Positions 34,158-43,393 of a DNA stretch of 64,000 nt are shown here, in pieces. Every line of letters starts with the position of its first letter. The stretch's first letter is position 1. The translations under genes were made by a program, and so were the position numbers. Below the pieces are notes generated by a model. It saw nothing but the letters and a program-made list of their open reading frames with translations. It was not told the origin of the DNA and made no database searches. This stretch comes from Trueperella pecoris (lineage in GTDB: Bacteria > Actinomycetota > Actinomycetes > Actinomycetales > Actinomycetaceae), in NCBI RefSeq assembly GCF_014926385.1, contig NZ_CP053291.1:868001-932000 (forward strand). The letters run 5' to 3'.

Positions 34158-35848
34158 TTGATGAACTGCGTATTTCCCAGCTCGGAGTCATCGAGTCGGC
34201 AAACCTGAACTTGTCGAACGGCATGACGGCCATTACGGGTGAGACCGGCGCGGGCAAAACGATGGCGTTGACCTCCCTGTCCCTGCTCATGGGGGCAAAG
34301 GCAGACCCGAGCCGTGTGCGGGCGGGCGCCGAGAAGGCCACCGTCGAGGCGACGTTCGTGGTGTCCGCCGAGTCGCCGGTCGTGTCGATCGTGGAAAACG
34401 CCGGTGGCACCGTGGATATGGAGGGCGATCAGGCCGCCATCATCGTTGCTCGGCATGTTCCGGCCCGCGGACGCTCGCGTGCCTACGTCGGCGGACAGAC
34501 GGTCCCGATGGCGGTGCTTGAAGAGATCGCCCAGCATCTTGTGACCGTCCACGGACAGACCGACCAGCTTAAGCTCCGCTCGGAGGCGCAGCAGCGCGCG
34601 GCACTCGATGCGTTTGGCGGTCCGCCACTCATGGAGGCACGCGAGGCCTACGATCGGGCCTGGGCAAACCTGCGCCAGGCGCAGGCGACGCTCGAGGAGT
34701 TCCGCGCGGGCATGCGTCAGGCCGCCTCGGAACGGCTCGCGCTGGAGGCGCTTGTCAAGCGTGTCGACGCCGTCGAGCCGCAGGCTGGTGAGGAAGACGA
34801 GTTAAAGGCTCGGGCGATGGTTCTCGAACACGTGGAAGATCTTCGCGTTGCGATGGCAAGTTCGATGAGTGTGCTCAGTGGCGAGGATGACGGGGGAGTG
34901 TTGGGCGCCATTGACACGGCGGCGCAGATGCTCGCCCAGGTGTGCGACGCCGACACGGAACTCGGCGATCTTTCTCAGCAACTCCACGACGTATCAATCG
35001 TCGCCTCCGACGTCGTCAACGTACTGGGCTTGAAGCTTGCCGCGCTCGAGGCCGATCCCGAAGAGTTGAACGAGATTCACGCCAGGCGTGCGGAGCTGCG
35101 TTCGCTTCAGCGCGACTTGGGGATGTCCATCGAGGAGATTCTTGACCAGCGGGCCTCGGCAGATGCGAAGCTACGTTCGTTGGCGGCACCTGAGGAGCAC
35201 CTTGCCGAGCTCGAGGAGAAGGTGAAGGAGGCCCATCGTTCTGTCATGGACTACGGCCGCCGGCTCCGCACGCAACGCCGCAAGGCGGGCGAAAAACTTG
35301 GGGCGTTGGTGAGTGAGGAATTGCATGGCCTGGCCATGAAAGACGCCACATTTAGCGTCGCCATCGAGCCGACTGACGGCCCGACCCGCCACGGTCTCGA
35401 CGAGGTGACCTTCCTGCTTGCCGCCCATCGTGGCACGCCCGCACTGCCGCTGTCGTCGACGGCCTCAGGCGGTGAAATATCGCGCATCATGCTCGCGCTC
35501 GAGAGCGCGCTGAATGCCAACCCGATGCCCGATCACACCTTCATCTTTGACGAGGTGGACGCGGGAATCGGCGGAAAGACGGCGCTTTCGGTCGGTCAGC
35601 GGCTTGCACGGGTCGGCAAGGCTAGCCAGGTATTGACGGTGACCCACCTCGCCCAGGTGGCGGCCTACGCCGACCACCACGTCGTCGTCACGAAGAAGAC
35701 AGATGGGTCGGCGACGTCGACCGATGTGGTGGTCATCGACGGGGAGGAGCGGGTCGAGGAGCTGGCCCGCATGCTCTCGGGCCACGCCGAATCGGCTGCG
35801 GCGCGCACCCATGCGGCTGAATTACTTTCCACTGCCGTTGTGCCATGA
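34154..35848 (+). CDS. recN: DNA repair ATPase RecN
   Basis: RecN is an SMC-like ATPase that gathers broken DNA ends. The 564-residue protein has Walker A GETGAGKT (29-36), coiled-coil arms (about residues 160-390, rich in E, R, A and L), the ABC signature STASGGEISRIML and Walker B FIFDEVDAGIGG. The GTG at 34154 overlaps the nadK stop and gives the family N-terminus IDELRISQLGVIE. I see no LexA box in front of it, so any SOS control would have to act on the whole operon. Confidence 0.96.
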   Translation: MIDELRISQLGVIESANLNLSNGMTAITGETGAGKTMALTSLSLLMGAKADPSRVRAGAEKATVEATFVVSAESPVVSIVENAGGTVDMEGDQAAIIVARHVPARGRSRAYVGGQTVPMAVLEEIAQHLVTVHGQTDQLKLRSEAQQRAALDAFGGPPLMEAREAYDRAWANLRQAQATLEEFRAGMRQAASERLALEALVKRVDAVEPQAGEEDELKARAMVLEHVEDLRVAMASSMSVLSGEDDGGVLGAIDTAAQMLAQVCDADTELGDLSQQLHDVSIVASDVVNVLGLKLAALEADPEELNEIHARRAELRSLQRDLGMSIEEILDQRASADAKLRSLAAPEEHLAELEEKVKEAHRSVMDYGRRLRTQRRKAGEKLGALVSEELHGLAMKDATFSVAIEPTDGPTRHGLDEVTFLLAAHRGTPALPLSSTASGGEISRIMLALESALNANPMPDHTFIFDEVDAGIGGKTALSVGQRLARVGKASQVLTVTHLAQVAAYADHHVVVTKKTDGSATSTDVVVIDGEERVEELARMLSGHAESAAARTHAAELLSTAVVP

Positions 35849-35855
35849 TAAAAGA

Positions 35856-37034
35856 ATGAAGTTTAAGCGCCGACACCGCGATGTAGAAGTCGACACGGGT
35901 GAGCTCGCTGGCATTGCCCGCGTCGATTCGCGCACGAAGAATCTCGTCAAGAGGCTTAACCCCGGCGAGCTCGCCGTCATCGACCATGAGGACATCGATC
36001 GCGTCGCTGCCGAAAGCCTTGTCGAGGCTCGGCCCGCCGCCGTGCTCAACGCGGCCAAATCGACGTCGGGAAGATATCCCAATATGGGCCCGCAGATTCT
36101 TCACGACGCCGGAATCCCCGTGATCGACAACCTCGGCTCGGGAATTATGGACATTCGTGATGGCCACACGTTGAAGATTACGGCCGACGGCGAGGTCTAT
36201 CGCGGGCTGACGCTGATCAGTCAGGGCGACTATCAGACGGCCGAGTCAATCGAGCAGAATCTCGAGGCGGCCAAGGCGGGCATGACGGTCCAGCTCAAAG
36301 CTTTCGCCAACAACACGATGGAGTACCTCGACAAGGAGCAGGAGCTCATCCTCGACGGTGCGGGATTGCCAGCCGTGCGTACAGTTTTCGAGGGCCGTCA
36401 CGTGCTGATCGTGGTGCGCGGCCATGACTACAAGGAAGACCTGCAGACACTTCGCCCCTATATTCGCGAATACCGCCCGGTGATTGTTGGCGTAGACGGG
36501 GGAGCCGACGCGGTCCTAGAGGCGGGCTACAAGCTCGACATGATTATTGGCGATATGGATTCGGTCTCGGATGAGGCGCTTCGGTCGGGCGCGGAGGTCG
36601 TGGTGCACGCCTACCGCGACGGCAACGCGCCCGGACAAAAGCGGCTCGAAGATCTGGGCGTTGAGCACAGTATTTTCCCCGCTGCGGGCACCTCGGAGGA
36701 CATCGCGATGTTGCTGGCGGACGGCAAGGGCGCCAACATGATCGTCGCGGTGGGGACCCATTCAAATCTCATGGACTTCCTCGACAAGGGACGCCGTGGC
36801 ATGGCCTCGACGTTCCTCACTCGCTTGCAGGTCGGCTCCAAGCTCGTTGACGCCAGAGGAGTATCGCGCCTGTATCGTTCGCGGATTTCCAACTGGCAGA
36901 TTGCCTTCTTGCTGATCGCGGGCGTGGCGTGTGTGATGGCTGCCGTGTCGGCAACCGAGGTCGGGCGCATTACGTTCGATTTGATCAACGTGTGGTGGTC
37001 GGACTTGATCATCTGGATTAAGAATCTATTTTAG
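35856..37034 (+). CDS. steA: SteA-like cell-division/septation protein (Rv1697-like)
   Basis: This 392-residue protein has an N-terminal domain around GIARVDSRTKNLVKRL, a thiamin-pyrophosphokinase-like core with VGVDGGADAVLEAGYKLDMIIGDMDSVSD (about 210-240), and a C-terminal membrane segment (about 345-365). In Corynebacterium glutamicum SteA and SteB act together in cell separation; Rv1697 is the mycobacterial homologue. The predicted single transmembrane anchor near the end fits that role. It lies 7 bp after recN. CATGAT six bases before the ATG could serve as a -10, since no clear ribosome-binding site is present. Confidence 0.85.
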   Translation: MKFKRRHRDVEVDTGELAGIARVDSRTKNLVKRLNPGELAVIDHEDIDRVAAESLVEARPAAVLNAAKSTSGRYPNMGPQILHDAGIPVIDNLGSGIMDIRDGHTLKITADGEVYRGLTLISQGDYQTAESIEQNLEAAKAGMTVQLKAFANNTMEYLDKEQELILDGAGLPAVRTVFEGRHVLIVVRGHDYKEDLQTLRPYIREYRPVIVGVDGGADAVLEAGYKLDMIIGDMDSVSDEALRSGAEVVVHAYRDGNAPGQKRLEDLGVEHSIFPAAGTSEDIAMLLADGKGANMIVAVGTHSNLMDFLDKGRRGMASTFLTRLQVGSKLVDARGVSRLYRSRISNWQIAFLLIAGVACVMAAVSATEVGRITFDLINVWWSDLIIWIKNLF

Positions 37035-37043
37035 GGTGTCATT

Positions 37044-38084
37044 GTGGTTGATTTTAGGTATCACTTAGTCTCACTCATCTCGGTCTTCTTCGCGCTGGCC
37101 ATTGGTATCATCTTGGGTGCCGGACCCCTGCAGAACTCGATCGGGAACGTGCTTCAGGGCCAGGTTGCCGATCTGCGCGTCACCAATGAGCAGTTGAAGG
37201 CGGACAAATCTTCCCTGGCGCATGTGACCAATTCGCAGAGCCAGGCGTTTAACGAGCTTGCCCCGAGCCTCGTCAACGGAAAGCTGGATGGGCGCCGGGT
37301 GGCGCTCGTGGTGCTTCCGGGTGTGCCGCAGGCACAGGTCAGCGACGTGCGCGCGAAGCTCGAGCTGGCGGGTGCGACGATGACGGGCCAGGCGACCGTG
37401 ACGGATGCGTGGACGCTGGCGAGCCAGACATCCTTCCGTTCGACGTTTGCCGACCAGATTCGAACCTATGTTCCTGGGGTGGCTAATAATGCCGACACGA
37501 ACACGATTCTTGCCGGGGCACTCAACGCGATTACCCGCGAGGGCGTGACGAAGCATGGCACGTTGGCTGGCCTGATGACCGGCACCGATACTCCAATGCT
37601 GGCAGTGGACGCCATGAAGGATCCGGCGGATGTGGTAATTGCGCTCGCAGCCGACATCGACCCGTCGAAGAATGCCACCAAGGATGCCGACGCCGTGGCG
37701 CAGCAGCAGTACACGTCCGAGACCTTGACCGCGCTCGTTTCCGAGATCGCGGCGCGTGGCCCGGCGGTTGCGGTGGGTGCGGCCAACTCGGATGGCGACG
37801 TCGTCCGCGCGCTTCGTGACGGCGGGGTCCGAATCTCTACCGCCGATTCCCCTGAACTCGTCATCGGCCAGATCAACGTGGCCATTGCTGCCGCCTCCGC
37901 GCTGAACAACGCGGTGATCCATCTGGGGATTGACAGCGGAGCACAAAGTGTGCTTGGCACGCTCGAGCTATCGCCGGTTGCCACCGAGGGTGCGACGGAG
38001 GCGCCGGCGGACGGTGCCACCGCGGCCGCAACAGAGCCCCCGGCGGACGGCGAGGCCACGCCGAGCGAGGAGACCACTGAATGA
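37044..38084 (+). CDS. steB: SteB/MctB-like membrane-anchored protein (Rv1698-like)
   Basis: The 346-residue protein begins with VDFRYHLVSLISVFFALAIG, the highly conserved N-terminus of SteB/MctB. One N-terminal membrane helix is followed by a coiled-coil stretch (about 30-70), an extracytoplasmic domain and a low-complexity A/E/P/T-rich tail (from about 310). Rv1698 was described as an outer-membrane copper-transport protein (MctB); in corynebacteria the same family works with SteA in division. The GTG at 37044 lies 9 bp after steA. The stop overlaps the next ATG (ATGA), tying it to the envelope genes that follow. Confidence 0.87.
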   Translation: MVDFRYHLVSLISVFFALAIGIILGAGPLQNSIGNVLQGQVADLRVTNEQLKADKSSLAHVTNSQSQAFNELAPSLVNGKLDGRRVALVVLPGVPQAQVSDVRAKLELAGATMTGQATVTDAWTLASQTSFRSTFADQIRTYVPGVANNADTNTILAGALNAITREGVTKHGTLAGLMTGTDTPMLAVDAMKDPADVVIALAADIDPSKNATKDADAVAQQQYTSETLTALVSEIAARGPAVAVGAANSDGDVVRALRDGGVRISTADSPELVIGQINVAIAAASALNNAVIHLGIDSGAQSVLGTLELSPVATEGATEAPADGATAAATEPPADGEATPSEETTE

Positions 38085-38881
38085 TCTCGGCTGTGGGCGC
38101 GATTGCCGGCGAGGTGCTCACCCGGCATCTGCTTTCAGAGGTGAAGATCAGCGGTTGGACCCGGACCAACTATTCGGGCCAGCCGGTGTCCCTGACCGGC
38201 GGTGTCGAGGCCGCAGCTGGCCTGGTGTTTGGCAACCTGCTTCACGCCCGTTGTGCCGGGACGGATGCCCCCGGGCTTGCGAGGGCGATGGCAGCCGTCG
38301 TCGCGAGTGTGTCTGCCGCCGCGGCTGGCTACGTCGATGACCACCTCGAGGACCGTTTTCCTGCCCGCGGCAAAGGCTACGCGGGCCACTTGGGCGCGCT
38401 TCGGGAGGGCCGTTTGACCTCCGGCGTGGTCAAGATGGGTGCTGTGGGTGCAGGATCCCTCATCGCGGGTATGTTGGGGCGTAAGCGCCCTGCCGAAAGC
38501 CTCGTGGACGCAGCCCTCATCGCGCTCAGCGCAAACGTTGCGAACCTTCTCGACCTGCGCCCGGGGCGTGCACGCAAATTCCTCATGGCCGCCAGCCTGG
38601 CACCTGCGCTGGCAGGCTCGCAGACCGCGCGGATCTGCGGGGTAGTTGCCACGACCGGCCTGCGCGAGGATCTGCAGGGCAAGAAGATGCTCGGCGACCT
38701 CGGCGCAAACGCCCTCGGCGCGCAGCTGGGCGTGGTGCTGACGGAGCTTGGGCTTCCCGTCAAGCTCGGTCTCCTTGCCCTGCTCGCGGGTCTGAATGCG
38801 GCCTCGGAAAAGGTTTCTTTCTCGGCCATTATCGAGTCCACGCCTGGGCTGCGCGAGTTGGATGCGTTAGGTAGGTCCTAA
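38081..38881 (+). CDS. Degenerate MraY/WecA-like membrane protein
   Basis: The 266-residue hydrophobic protein keeps traces of the polyprenyl-phosphate sugar-1-phosphate transferase family. An acidic DDHLEDR stretch with a following GKG lies near residue 85, NVANLLDLRPGR near 155 resembles the NxxNxxD motif, and KMLGDLGANALGAQLG near 210 resembles GDxGSxxLG. It is shorter than MraY (about 360 residues) and some motif residues differ, so activity is uncertain. It overlaps steB (ATGA) and the MurJ-like gene (TAATG), placing it in a cell-envelope operon. A role in lipid-linked precursor handling is inferred from fold and neighbours only. Confidence 0.65.
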   Translation: MISAVGAIAGEVLTRHLLSEVKISGWTRTNYSGQPVSLTGGVEAAAGLVFGNLLHARCAGTDAPGLARAMAAVVASVSAAAAGYVDDHLEDRFPARGKGYAGHLGALREGRLTSGVVKMGAVGAGSLIAGMLGRKRPAESLVDAALIALSANVANLLDLRPGRARKFLMAASLAPALAGSQTARICGVVATTGLREDLQGKKMLGDLGANALGAQLGVVLTELGLPVKLGLLALLAGLNAASEKVSFSAIIESTPGLRELDALGRS

Positions 38882-40434
38882 TGCGCGCGGCGCGGGCGCT
38901 AGTGGGCGCGACGGGCCTTGTTGCTGCTCTGACGCTCGCCTCGCGTCTGTTCGGACTCGCTCGCAAGCTCGCCCAGTCATGGGCTCTGTCCGATTCCCCG
39001 ATCGCGGTCGCCTACGACACGGCCAATACCGTGCCCAACGTGTTGTTCGAGGTCGCCGCGGGCGGCGCCCTCGCGGGCGCGGTGATTCCCTTGCTCTCCC
39101 GGATGATCGCGAAGGGGCAGGCCAGGGACGCCGAACAGGCGGCGTCGGCCCTCATGACGTGGATACTCGCCGTCGGTGTGCCGCTTGCGGCGGTGGTTGC
39201 GATCCTCGCCGGGCCGCTGACGCACGCGTTGCTTCCTGGCCTCGATGCGGGCGTTGCCATGCTGGCGGCCAACCTCTTGCGCATCTTCGCGATCCAGATT
39301 CCACTCTATGGGCTGTCGGTGGTCGCAACCGGAATCCTTCACAGCCACGGACGCTTTCTGCTGCCTGCCCTTTCGCCGCTCTTATCCTCGGTGTCCGTGA
39401 CGGCGATGTTCGTCGTCTATTCGCTCATATCGAATCCCTTTGATGCCCCCGGCTCGCTTTCTGTCTCCGGCATGGCCTTGCTGGGTTGGGGAACAACGGC
39501 CGGCGTGGCGGTTTTCGCGCTTCCGCAGCTGGCGGTCGCATCGCGCTACCTTCGCCTTCGCCCGACGTTCGCTTTTCCGCCTGGGGCTGGCCGCACGACT
39601 GCGCGGCTCGGCCTCGCCGGGCTCGCCGCGTTGCTCGCGCAACAGGGGGCGATCATCGCGATCATGGTCACGGCCAACGGCCTGGGAGACGTGGGTACCT
39701 ACGCCGCCTTCAACTACGCCTACGCCATTTTCATGGTGCCCTACGCGGTGCTGGCTGTGCCGGTTGCGACGGTGACGTTCCCGCAGATCTCGAAAGCCAG
39801 CGGCGAGCATCTTCGCCAGCTCGTGGCGCGGTCGACGGCTATCGTCACGGCGATGGGAATGTCCGGTGCGGCGCTCCTTATCGTGCTCGCCCAGCCGGCG
39901 AAGATCGTGCTCGATCTCGGGCGCGACATTAACGGTCTCGACGCGGCCCTGCAAGCGATGTCCGTGGGGCTCGTCGGCTTTTCGCTGCTGTACCACGGTG
40001 CCAGGGTTCTGTACGCCCGCGGTCAGGCCCGCCGGGTCATTCTCGCCAATTCGCTGGGCTGGGGGAGCGTCATCGTTGGCCTCGCGGGAGCGGCGGTGGT
40101 AGGCGTCGGGGGCCGATGGGGCACGCTCGTGGGCATCGGTGCGGCGATGTCGCTCGGGTTGAGCGTGGGAGGGGGTGCGATGCTGGTCCTCATCGGCCGG
40201 TCGCTCGGACGGGAGGCCCTGCGTGGAATTGCGAAGCTGGCCCTCGTTCTGCTGCCCACGTTGGCGGCCTCGGGCGCGGTGGCCTATGTCTGCGTGGGCC
40301 TGATTCTCGGTGTGAGTGATTCAATCGCGGGTGCCTTCGCCGCGGCGGTCGTCGGCGCGGGCGTCGTCGTTGGAAGCGCGGTGGCCACGATCTTCCTCAC
40401 CGACAGGCAGGCGCTTGCCAGCCTCACGCGTTAG
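38881..40434 (+). CDS. MurJ/MviN-like lipid flippase
   Basis: This 517-residue protein has about 14 membrane segments of the MOP superfamily. It matches the MurJ/MviN pattern: an early TLASRLFGLARKLAQSWALSDS region, then NTVPNVLFEVAAGGALAGAVIPLLSR. The basic residues in the first helices needed for lipid II binding appear present. It follows the MraY-like gene with overlapping codons (TAATG), forming a small SteB, transferase-like and flippase envelope group. Whether it is the main MurJ or a paralogue cannot be told; most actinobacteria carry a second MviN gene near the origin. Confidence 0.85.
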   Translation: MRAARALVGATGLVAALTLASRLFGLARKLAQSWALSDSPIAVAYDTANTVPNVLFEVAAGGALAGAVIPLLSRMIAKGQARDAEQAASALMTWILAVGVPLAAVVAILAGPLTHALLPGLDAGVAMLAANLLRIFAIQIPLYGLSVVATGILHSHGRFLLPALSPLLSSVSVTAMFVVYSLISNPFDAPGSLSVSGMALLGWGTTAGVAVFALPQLAVASRYLRLRPTFAFPPGAGRTTARLGLAGLAALLAQQGAIIAIMVTANGLGDVGTYAAFNYAYAIFMVPYAVLAVPVATVTFPQISKASGEHLRQLVARSTAIVTAMGMSGAALLIVLAQPAKIVLDLGRDINGLDAALQAMSVGLVGFSLLYHGARVLYARGQARRVILANSLGWGSVIVGLAGAAVVGVGGRWGTLVGIGAAMSLGLSVGGGAMLVLIGRSLGREALRGIAKLALVLLPTLAASGAVAYVCVGLILGVSDSIAGAFAAAVVGAGVVVGSAVATIFLTDRQALASLTR

Positions 40435-40437
40435 ACT
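40432..40437 (+). promoter_or_regulatory. Putative -10 element (TAGACT) formed partly by a stop codon
   Basis: TAGACT begins with the TAG stop of the flippase gene and ends 6 nt before the Nudix GTG. No Shine-Dalgarno sequence lies at normal distance. The layout predicts a leaderless Nudix transcript. Confidence 0.5.
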
Positions 40438-40443
40438 GAAGGC

Positions 40444-41079
40444 GTGCATAAAGAACTTCGCGATATTAGCGCCCCTGATCACGTCCGCCTAACGGACCGC
40501 ATCGAACGATTCCGCGGCCCCATTTTCACCATCTACGACGACGAGATCGAGTTCTCGTCGGGCGAGCGTGCGCGCCGGCAATGGATGGACCATGACGACG
40601 CCGTCGCAGTCGTCGCGCTTAGGCCCTCTTCGCGTCCCGGCGAGGATTGGGACGTGTTGCTCATTAGGCAATACCGCCACTCGCCGCGTCGGATGATGTG
40701 GGAGATTCCCGCGGGTTTGTGTGACGAGCAGGACGAGGCAGAGGTGGCGACCGCGGCCCGCGAGCTCCACGAGGAGACGGGCTACATTGCGGCGTCGTGG
40801 TATCGGCTCGTCAACTTCGTGACCTCGCCGGGCGTGTCGAACGAGGACCTAGCGGTGTACCTGGCCTTTGAGCTGACCCACAGACCGTCGTCGTTCGTGC
40901 GCGAGGCTGAAGAGGCCGAGATTGAGCTCGCGTGGTTCGGGCTGAGGGAAGTCACGGACGCGGTGATGCGCGCGGACCTGGGCAGCCCGAGCCTCGTCGC
41001 CGGAGTGCTCGCGGCGAACGTCGCCCTCGGCCGTGGCCTGGACACTTTCGATGAGATTCGCATCCCAGATCGCGGCTAA
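40444..41079 (+). CDS. Nudix hydrolase, ADP-ribose pyrophosphatase-like (Rv1700-like)
   Basis: This 211-residue Nudix enzyme has an approximate Nudix box. The GLCDEQDEAEVATAARELHEETGY stretch contains the REXXEE-type core, with RELHEE supplying the metal ligands. The preceding WEIPAG is typical of ADP-ribose pyrophosphatases. Rv1700 in the same position in M. tuberculosis is an ADP-ribose pyrophosphatase. The GTG at 40444 is the likely start. No xerD gene follows, unlike M. tuberculosis; a suf operon comes instead. Confidence 0.9.
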   Translation: MHKELRDISAPDHVRLTDRIERFRGPIFTIYDDEIEFSSGERARRQWMDHDDAVAVVALRPSSRPGEDWDVLLIRQYRHSPRRMMWEIPAGLCDEQDEAEVATAARELHEETGYIAASWYRLVNFVTSPGVSNEDLAVYLAFELTHRPSSFVREAEEAEIELAWFGLREVTDAVMRADLGSPSLVAGVLAANVALGRGLDTFDEIRIPDRG

Positions 41080-41168
41080 TTTTTCACAAATGCCTTGGTA
41101 GCAGGGTTTTGCCCGCCAACACGCCGCGGAGGCGGTATCCCTTCCGACTTGCGATTTCCGATTAATGT

Positions 41169-41180
41169 AACAATGATGTT
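41169..41180 (+). promoter_or_regulatory. Possible SufR operator in front of the suf operon
   Basis: AACA-ATGA-TGTT is a perfect 4-4-4 dyad located 1-12 bp after a TAATGT hexamer (41163-41168) that could be the -10. Known SufR sites elsewhere are short dyads of this kind (CAAC-N6-GTTG in cyanobacteria). Binding by the product of the first gene is an inference. Confidence 0.45.
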
Positions 41181-41210
41181 TCTTAATAGGGGAGCAAGGA
41201 GGTGACGGAC

Positions 41211-41954
41211 ATGACGAACGATCAAGGGACTTACGGCCAAATTTTGCGGCTCATTGTTGAGCGCGGCCCCATCACGGCCGGAGAGCTGGCCAAGATACTC
41301 GTTCTGACGCCAGCGGCGGTACGCCGCCACCTGGGGGTGCTCGTCGATGACAACTTTATTGAGGAATACGAGGGGCCGGCCAAGGGTCCGGCGCGGCGTG
41401 GGCGCCCCTCGCGGCAATACGTCGCCACGGCCGACGGTCAGGGACAGCTCGGCCAGGGCTATTCGGATCTCGCCAGCAACGCGCTGTCCTTCGTTCGGGA
41501 CGCGATGGGTGAGGACGGCTTGGAGAAGTTCATCCAGGCGCGTGCCCAGGCTCTCGAGAAGCGATACGGCCCCATCCTCGACTCCGCGGGAACGACGCCG
41601 GCAGAACGCGCCGCCGCGCTGACCGACGCGCTCGGGGACGATGGATACGTGGCAACCCTGCGCCGCGGAGGGCCGCACGCCCTAGCCATCCAAATCTGCC
41701 AAGGGCACTGTCCCATCCACGAGATCGCCGAAGAGTACCCGCTCCTGTGCGAGGCCGAGACGGAGGCGTTCGCACGTCTTCTGGGGGTGCCCATTCAGCG
41801 ATTGTCGACGATAGCGGCTGGGGGACACGTGTGTACCACGAATATCCCGCTCGGCCTGCCCAAGAACTTGCGAACTCGTTCGCGTACAAATGCGCACTCT
41901 GCGGAGCGCGCTTCTATAACACCGCCCTCGGGTGGCGTCTCGGAAGGATACTGA
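41211..41954 (+). CDS. sufR: SufR, iron-sulfur-sensing repressor of the suf operon
   Basis: This 247-residue winged-helix regulator has its DNA-binding domain at about residues 8-75 ([21 protein letters not shown], wing with [10 protein letters not shown]). Four cysteines in the C-terminal part (Cys163, Cys167, Cys180, Cys208) lie in the family pattern [11 protein letters not shown]...LCEAE...GHVCTT and are the expected cluster ligands. It represses suf when its cluster is intact. The ATG at 41211 follows AAGGAGG at 8 nt, a perfect anti-16S match; a GTG inside that site is less likely. It overlaps sufB (TGATG). Confidence 0.93.
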   Translation: MTNDQGTYGQILRLIVERGPITAGELAKILVLTPAAVRRHLGVLVDDNFIEEYEGPAKGPARRGRPSRQYVATADGQGQLGQGYSDLASNALSFVRDAMGEDGLEKFIQARAQALEKRYGPILDSAGTTPAERAAALTDALGDDGYVATLRRGGPHALAIQICQGHCPIHEIAEEYPLLCEAETEAFARLLGVPIQRLSTIAAGGHVCTTNIPLGLPKNLRTRSRTNAHSAERASITPPSGGVSEGY

Positions 41955-43393
41955 TGACCCAAACCGCACCGGGTACAAACGAAGGTTTGACCCAGGAAGA
42001 AACAATTGCCTCCATTGGCAATTACCAGTACGGGTGGCATGACAAGGATCTCGCCGCCGAGCAGGCTCAACGCGGCTTGAGCGAAGATGTCGTGCGCAAT
42101 ATCTCGGCGCTGAAGAACGAGCCCGAGTGGATGCTCAACAAGCGCCTGAAGGCGCTGAAGATGTTCGAGCGCCGGCCGATGCCCACCTGGGGCGGGGACC
42201 TCACCGGTATCGACTTCGACCAGATCAAGTATTTTGTGCGCTCCACCGAGAAGGCAGCCACCACGTGGGACGACCTTCCTGAGGACATCAAAAAGACCTA
42301 TGACCGTCTAGGGATTCCGGAGGCGGAGAAGCAGCGTCTCGTCGCGGGCGTCGCCGCGCAGTACGAATCCGAGGTCGTCTACCACAAGATCCGCGAGGAC
42401 CTCGAGGCGCAGGGCGTCGTCTTCGTCGACACCGACACGGGCCTCAAGGAATATCCGGAAATCTTCGAAGAGTACTTTGGTACGGCTATTCCACTGGGCG
42501 ACAACAAGTTCGCATCGCTCAACACGGCCGTGTGGTCGGGCGGATCGTTCGTCTACGTGCCCAAGGGGGTCCATGTGGAGATCCCGCTCCAGGCGTACTT
42601 CCGCATCAACACGGAGAACATGGGCCAGTTTGAACGCACGCTCATCATTGCCGACGAGGGCTCCTCGGTTCACTACGTCGAAGGCTGTACCGCCCCGATC
42701 TACAAGTCTGACTCCCTGCACTCGGCCGTCGTGGAGATTTTCGTTAAGAAGGACGCGCGCGTGCGCTACACGACGATCCAGAACTGGTCGAACAACGTCT
42801 ACAACCTGGTAACGAAGCGCGCCATGGTTGACCAGGGCGGCACGATGGAGTGGATCGACGGCAACATCGGTTCCAAGGTCACGATGAAATACCCGGCCGT
42901 TTACCTCATGGGCGAGCACGCACACGGCGAGACTCTTTCGATCGCGTTCGCAGGCGAGGGCCAGCATCAGGATACCGGCTCAAAGATGGTCCACAACGCC
43001 CCCAACACCCACAGTTCGATTGTCTCTAAGTCGGTTGCGCGCGGTGGCGGACGTGCCTCCTACCGTGGACTGGTGCAGGTCAACGAGAACGCCCGGCATT
43101 CGAAGTCGAACGTGCTCTGTGACGCGTTGTTGGTTGACCAGATCTCCCGCTCCGATACGTACCCGTACGTGGACGTGCGTACCGACGACGTCGAAATGGG
43201 CCACGAGGCCACCGTGTCGAAGGTGTCCGCTGATCAGCTCTTCTACCTGATGAGCCGCGGCATCGAAGAGACCGAAGCGATGGCCATGATCGTGCGCGGC
43301 TTCGTCGAGCCTATCGCTCGCGAGTTGCCCATGGAGTACGCGCTCGAACTTAACCGCCTTATTGCACTTCAGATGGAAGGATCCGTCGGCTGA
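41954..43393 (+). CDS. sufB: Fe-S cluster scaffold subunit SufB
   Basis: SufB is the main scaffold of the SufBC2D complex on which clusters are built. The 479-residue protein has the beta-helix core. The C-terminal region [20 protein letters not shown] carries the conserved cysteine thought to accept sulfur, followed by the [12 protein letters not shown] helix. Length is normal. The start overlaps the sufR stop and the end overlaps sufD (TGATG), so all are translationally coupled. Confidence 0.96.
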   Translation: MTQTAPGTNEGLTQEETIASIGNYQYGWHDKDLAAEQAQRGLSEDVVRNISALKNEPEWMLNKRLKALKMFERRPMPTWGGDLTGIDFDQIKYFVRSTEKAATTWDDLPEDIKKTYDRLGIPEAEKQRLVAGVAAQYESEVVYHKIREDLEAQGVVFVDTDTGLKEYPEIFEEYFGTAIPLGDNKFASLNTAVWSGGSFVYVPKGVHVEIPLQAYFRINTENMGQFERTLIIADEGSSVHYVEGCTAPIYKSDSLHSAVVEIFVKKDARVRYTTIQNWSNNVYNLVTKRAMVDQGGTMEWIDGNIGSKVTMKYPAVYLMGEHAHGETLSIAFAGEGQHQDTGSKMVHNAPNTHSSIVSKSVARGGGRASYRGLVQVNENARHSKSNVLCDALLVDQISRSDTYPYVDVRTDDVEMGHEATVSKVSADQLFYLMSRGIEETEAMAMIVRGFVEPIARELPMEYALELNRLIALQMEGSVG

